From contig JAUJLY010000180.1 of NCBI GenBank assembly GCA_030447145.1, forward strand, positions 1 to 6,338: 6,338 nucleotides of DNA. The letters run 5' to 3'. The notes under the pieces are model-generated. The model did not search any database. It saw only the letters and a list, made by a program, of their open reading frames with translations, and had not been told where the DNA came from. This stretch comes from Thermomicrobiales bacterium (GTDB taxonomy: Bacteria > Chloroflexota > Chloroflexia > Thermomicrobiales > UBA6265). Position numbers and translations under genes: made by a program. Positions 6,154-6,338 of this stretch are shown here, piece by piece; position 1 is the stretch's first letter; each line of letters begins with the position of its first letter.

Positions 6154-6338
6154 CCCTGTACCTGCCACACCGGAGGCACCGCAGCGATACGGTGAGATCT
6201 TCGATCGCGGATACAAGCACTACGATGGCCCACGGCGTGGCCGGAGCGGAGCAATCACCTCGCTCATCGGCTACTCGATGAAACGGGCGATGGGCATTCG
6301 CAAGAGCTGGACGGCCAAGGTCCTTCCATTTCTCCTCT
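6143..6338 (+). CDS. ABC-2-type exporter permease, N-terminus only
   Basis: The frame starts at GTG 6143, with GGGAGGTG (6131-6138) just before it, and stays open to the right edge (65 codons). The visible part is cytoplasmic: a polar, Pro-rich tail (STNPVPATPEAPQ), then YGEIFDRGYKHYDGPRRG, then SLIGYSMKRAMGIRKSW and the beginning of the first membrane helix (KVLPFLL). A start of the form Y-DRGY-x-YDGPR followed by an R-x-x-x-R-x-x-x-G-x-x-x-S-W helix is familiar from permeases that sit next to CcmA-like ATPases in Chloroflexota and Actinobacteria. The start overlaps the ATPase gene by 11 bp in the -1 relation typical of coupled subunits. The membrane domain lies outside the window. Confidence 0.8.
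   Translation, partial: MSTNPVPATPEAPQRYGEIFDRGYKHYDGPRRGRSGAITSLIGYSMKRAMGIRKSWTAKVLPFLL

Noticed and set aside
1..6338. CRISPR array, tRNA, rRNA, transposase or toxin-antitoxin pair
   Set aside because: No regular repeat-spacer pattern, no tRNA-like cloverleaf and no matching protein motifs were seen by reading; a tool scan was not possible.

Overview
The window looks like a high-GC bacterial chromosome piece. The gene styles (Tat-exported M23 peptidase, acetamidase/formamidase, an ABC-2 exporter whose permease has an N-terminus rich in GYKHYDGPRRGR-like residues, many GTG starts) suggest a Chloroflexota/Thermomicrobia-type organism. That assignment is an inference from protein style, not from a marker gene.

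Layout, left to right. Positions 1-~240 carry, on the minus strand, the C-terminal catalytic part of an S15-family (X-Pro dipeptidyl-peptidase/CocE-like) hydrolase. It is cut off abruptly at ~240 and abuts a 5'-truncated DppC/OppC-type peptide-transporter permease on the plus strand (~237-860). A perfect 15-bp hairpin terminator follows at 890-923. The spacer 924-1150 holds a compact palindromic, multi-hairpin element. Next is a secreted M23 metallopeptidase with a C-terminal SH3-like region (1151-2118); its Tat signal peptide lies in a different frame from the catalytic domain. An acetamidase/formamidase (2291-3211), a 66-residue double-CxxC zinc-ribbon protein (3242-3442) and an MFS exporter (~3518-4807) follow on the same strand and may form an operon. 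A 359-bp non-coding gap (4808-5166) contains an extended -10 promoter candidate preceded by a palindrome. It leads into an ABC-2-type exporter: the ATPase (5167-6153) overlaps the start of its permease (6143 to the right edge).

How the genes may work together: the amidase could release ammonia from small amides, with the zinc-ribbon protein as a possible accessory or regulator, by analogy with fmdA-fmdB pairs. The last two genes clearly form one ATPase/permease exporter. I see no defence system, CRISPR array, tRNA, rRNA or insertion sequence. The most unusual things are the S15/DppC junction, the frameshifted signal peptide, and the structured non-coding elements; I do not see clear evidence of a wholly new system.
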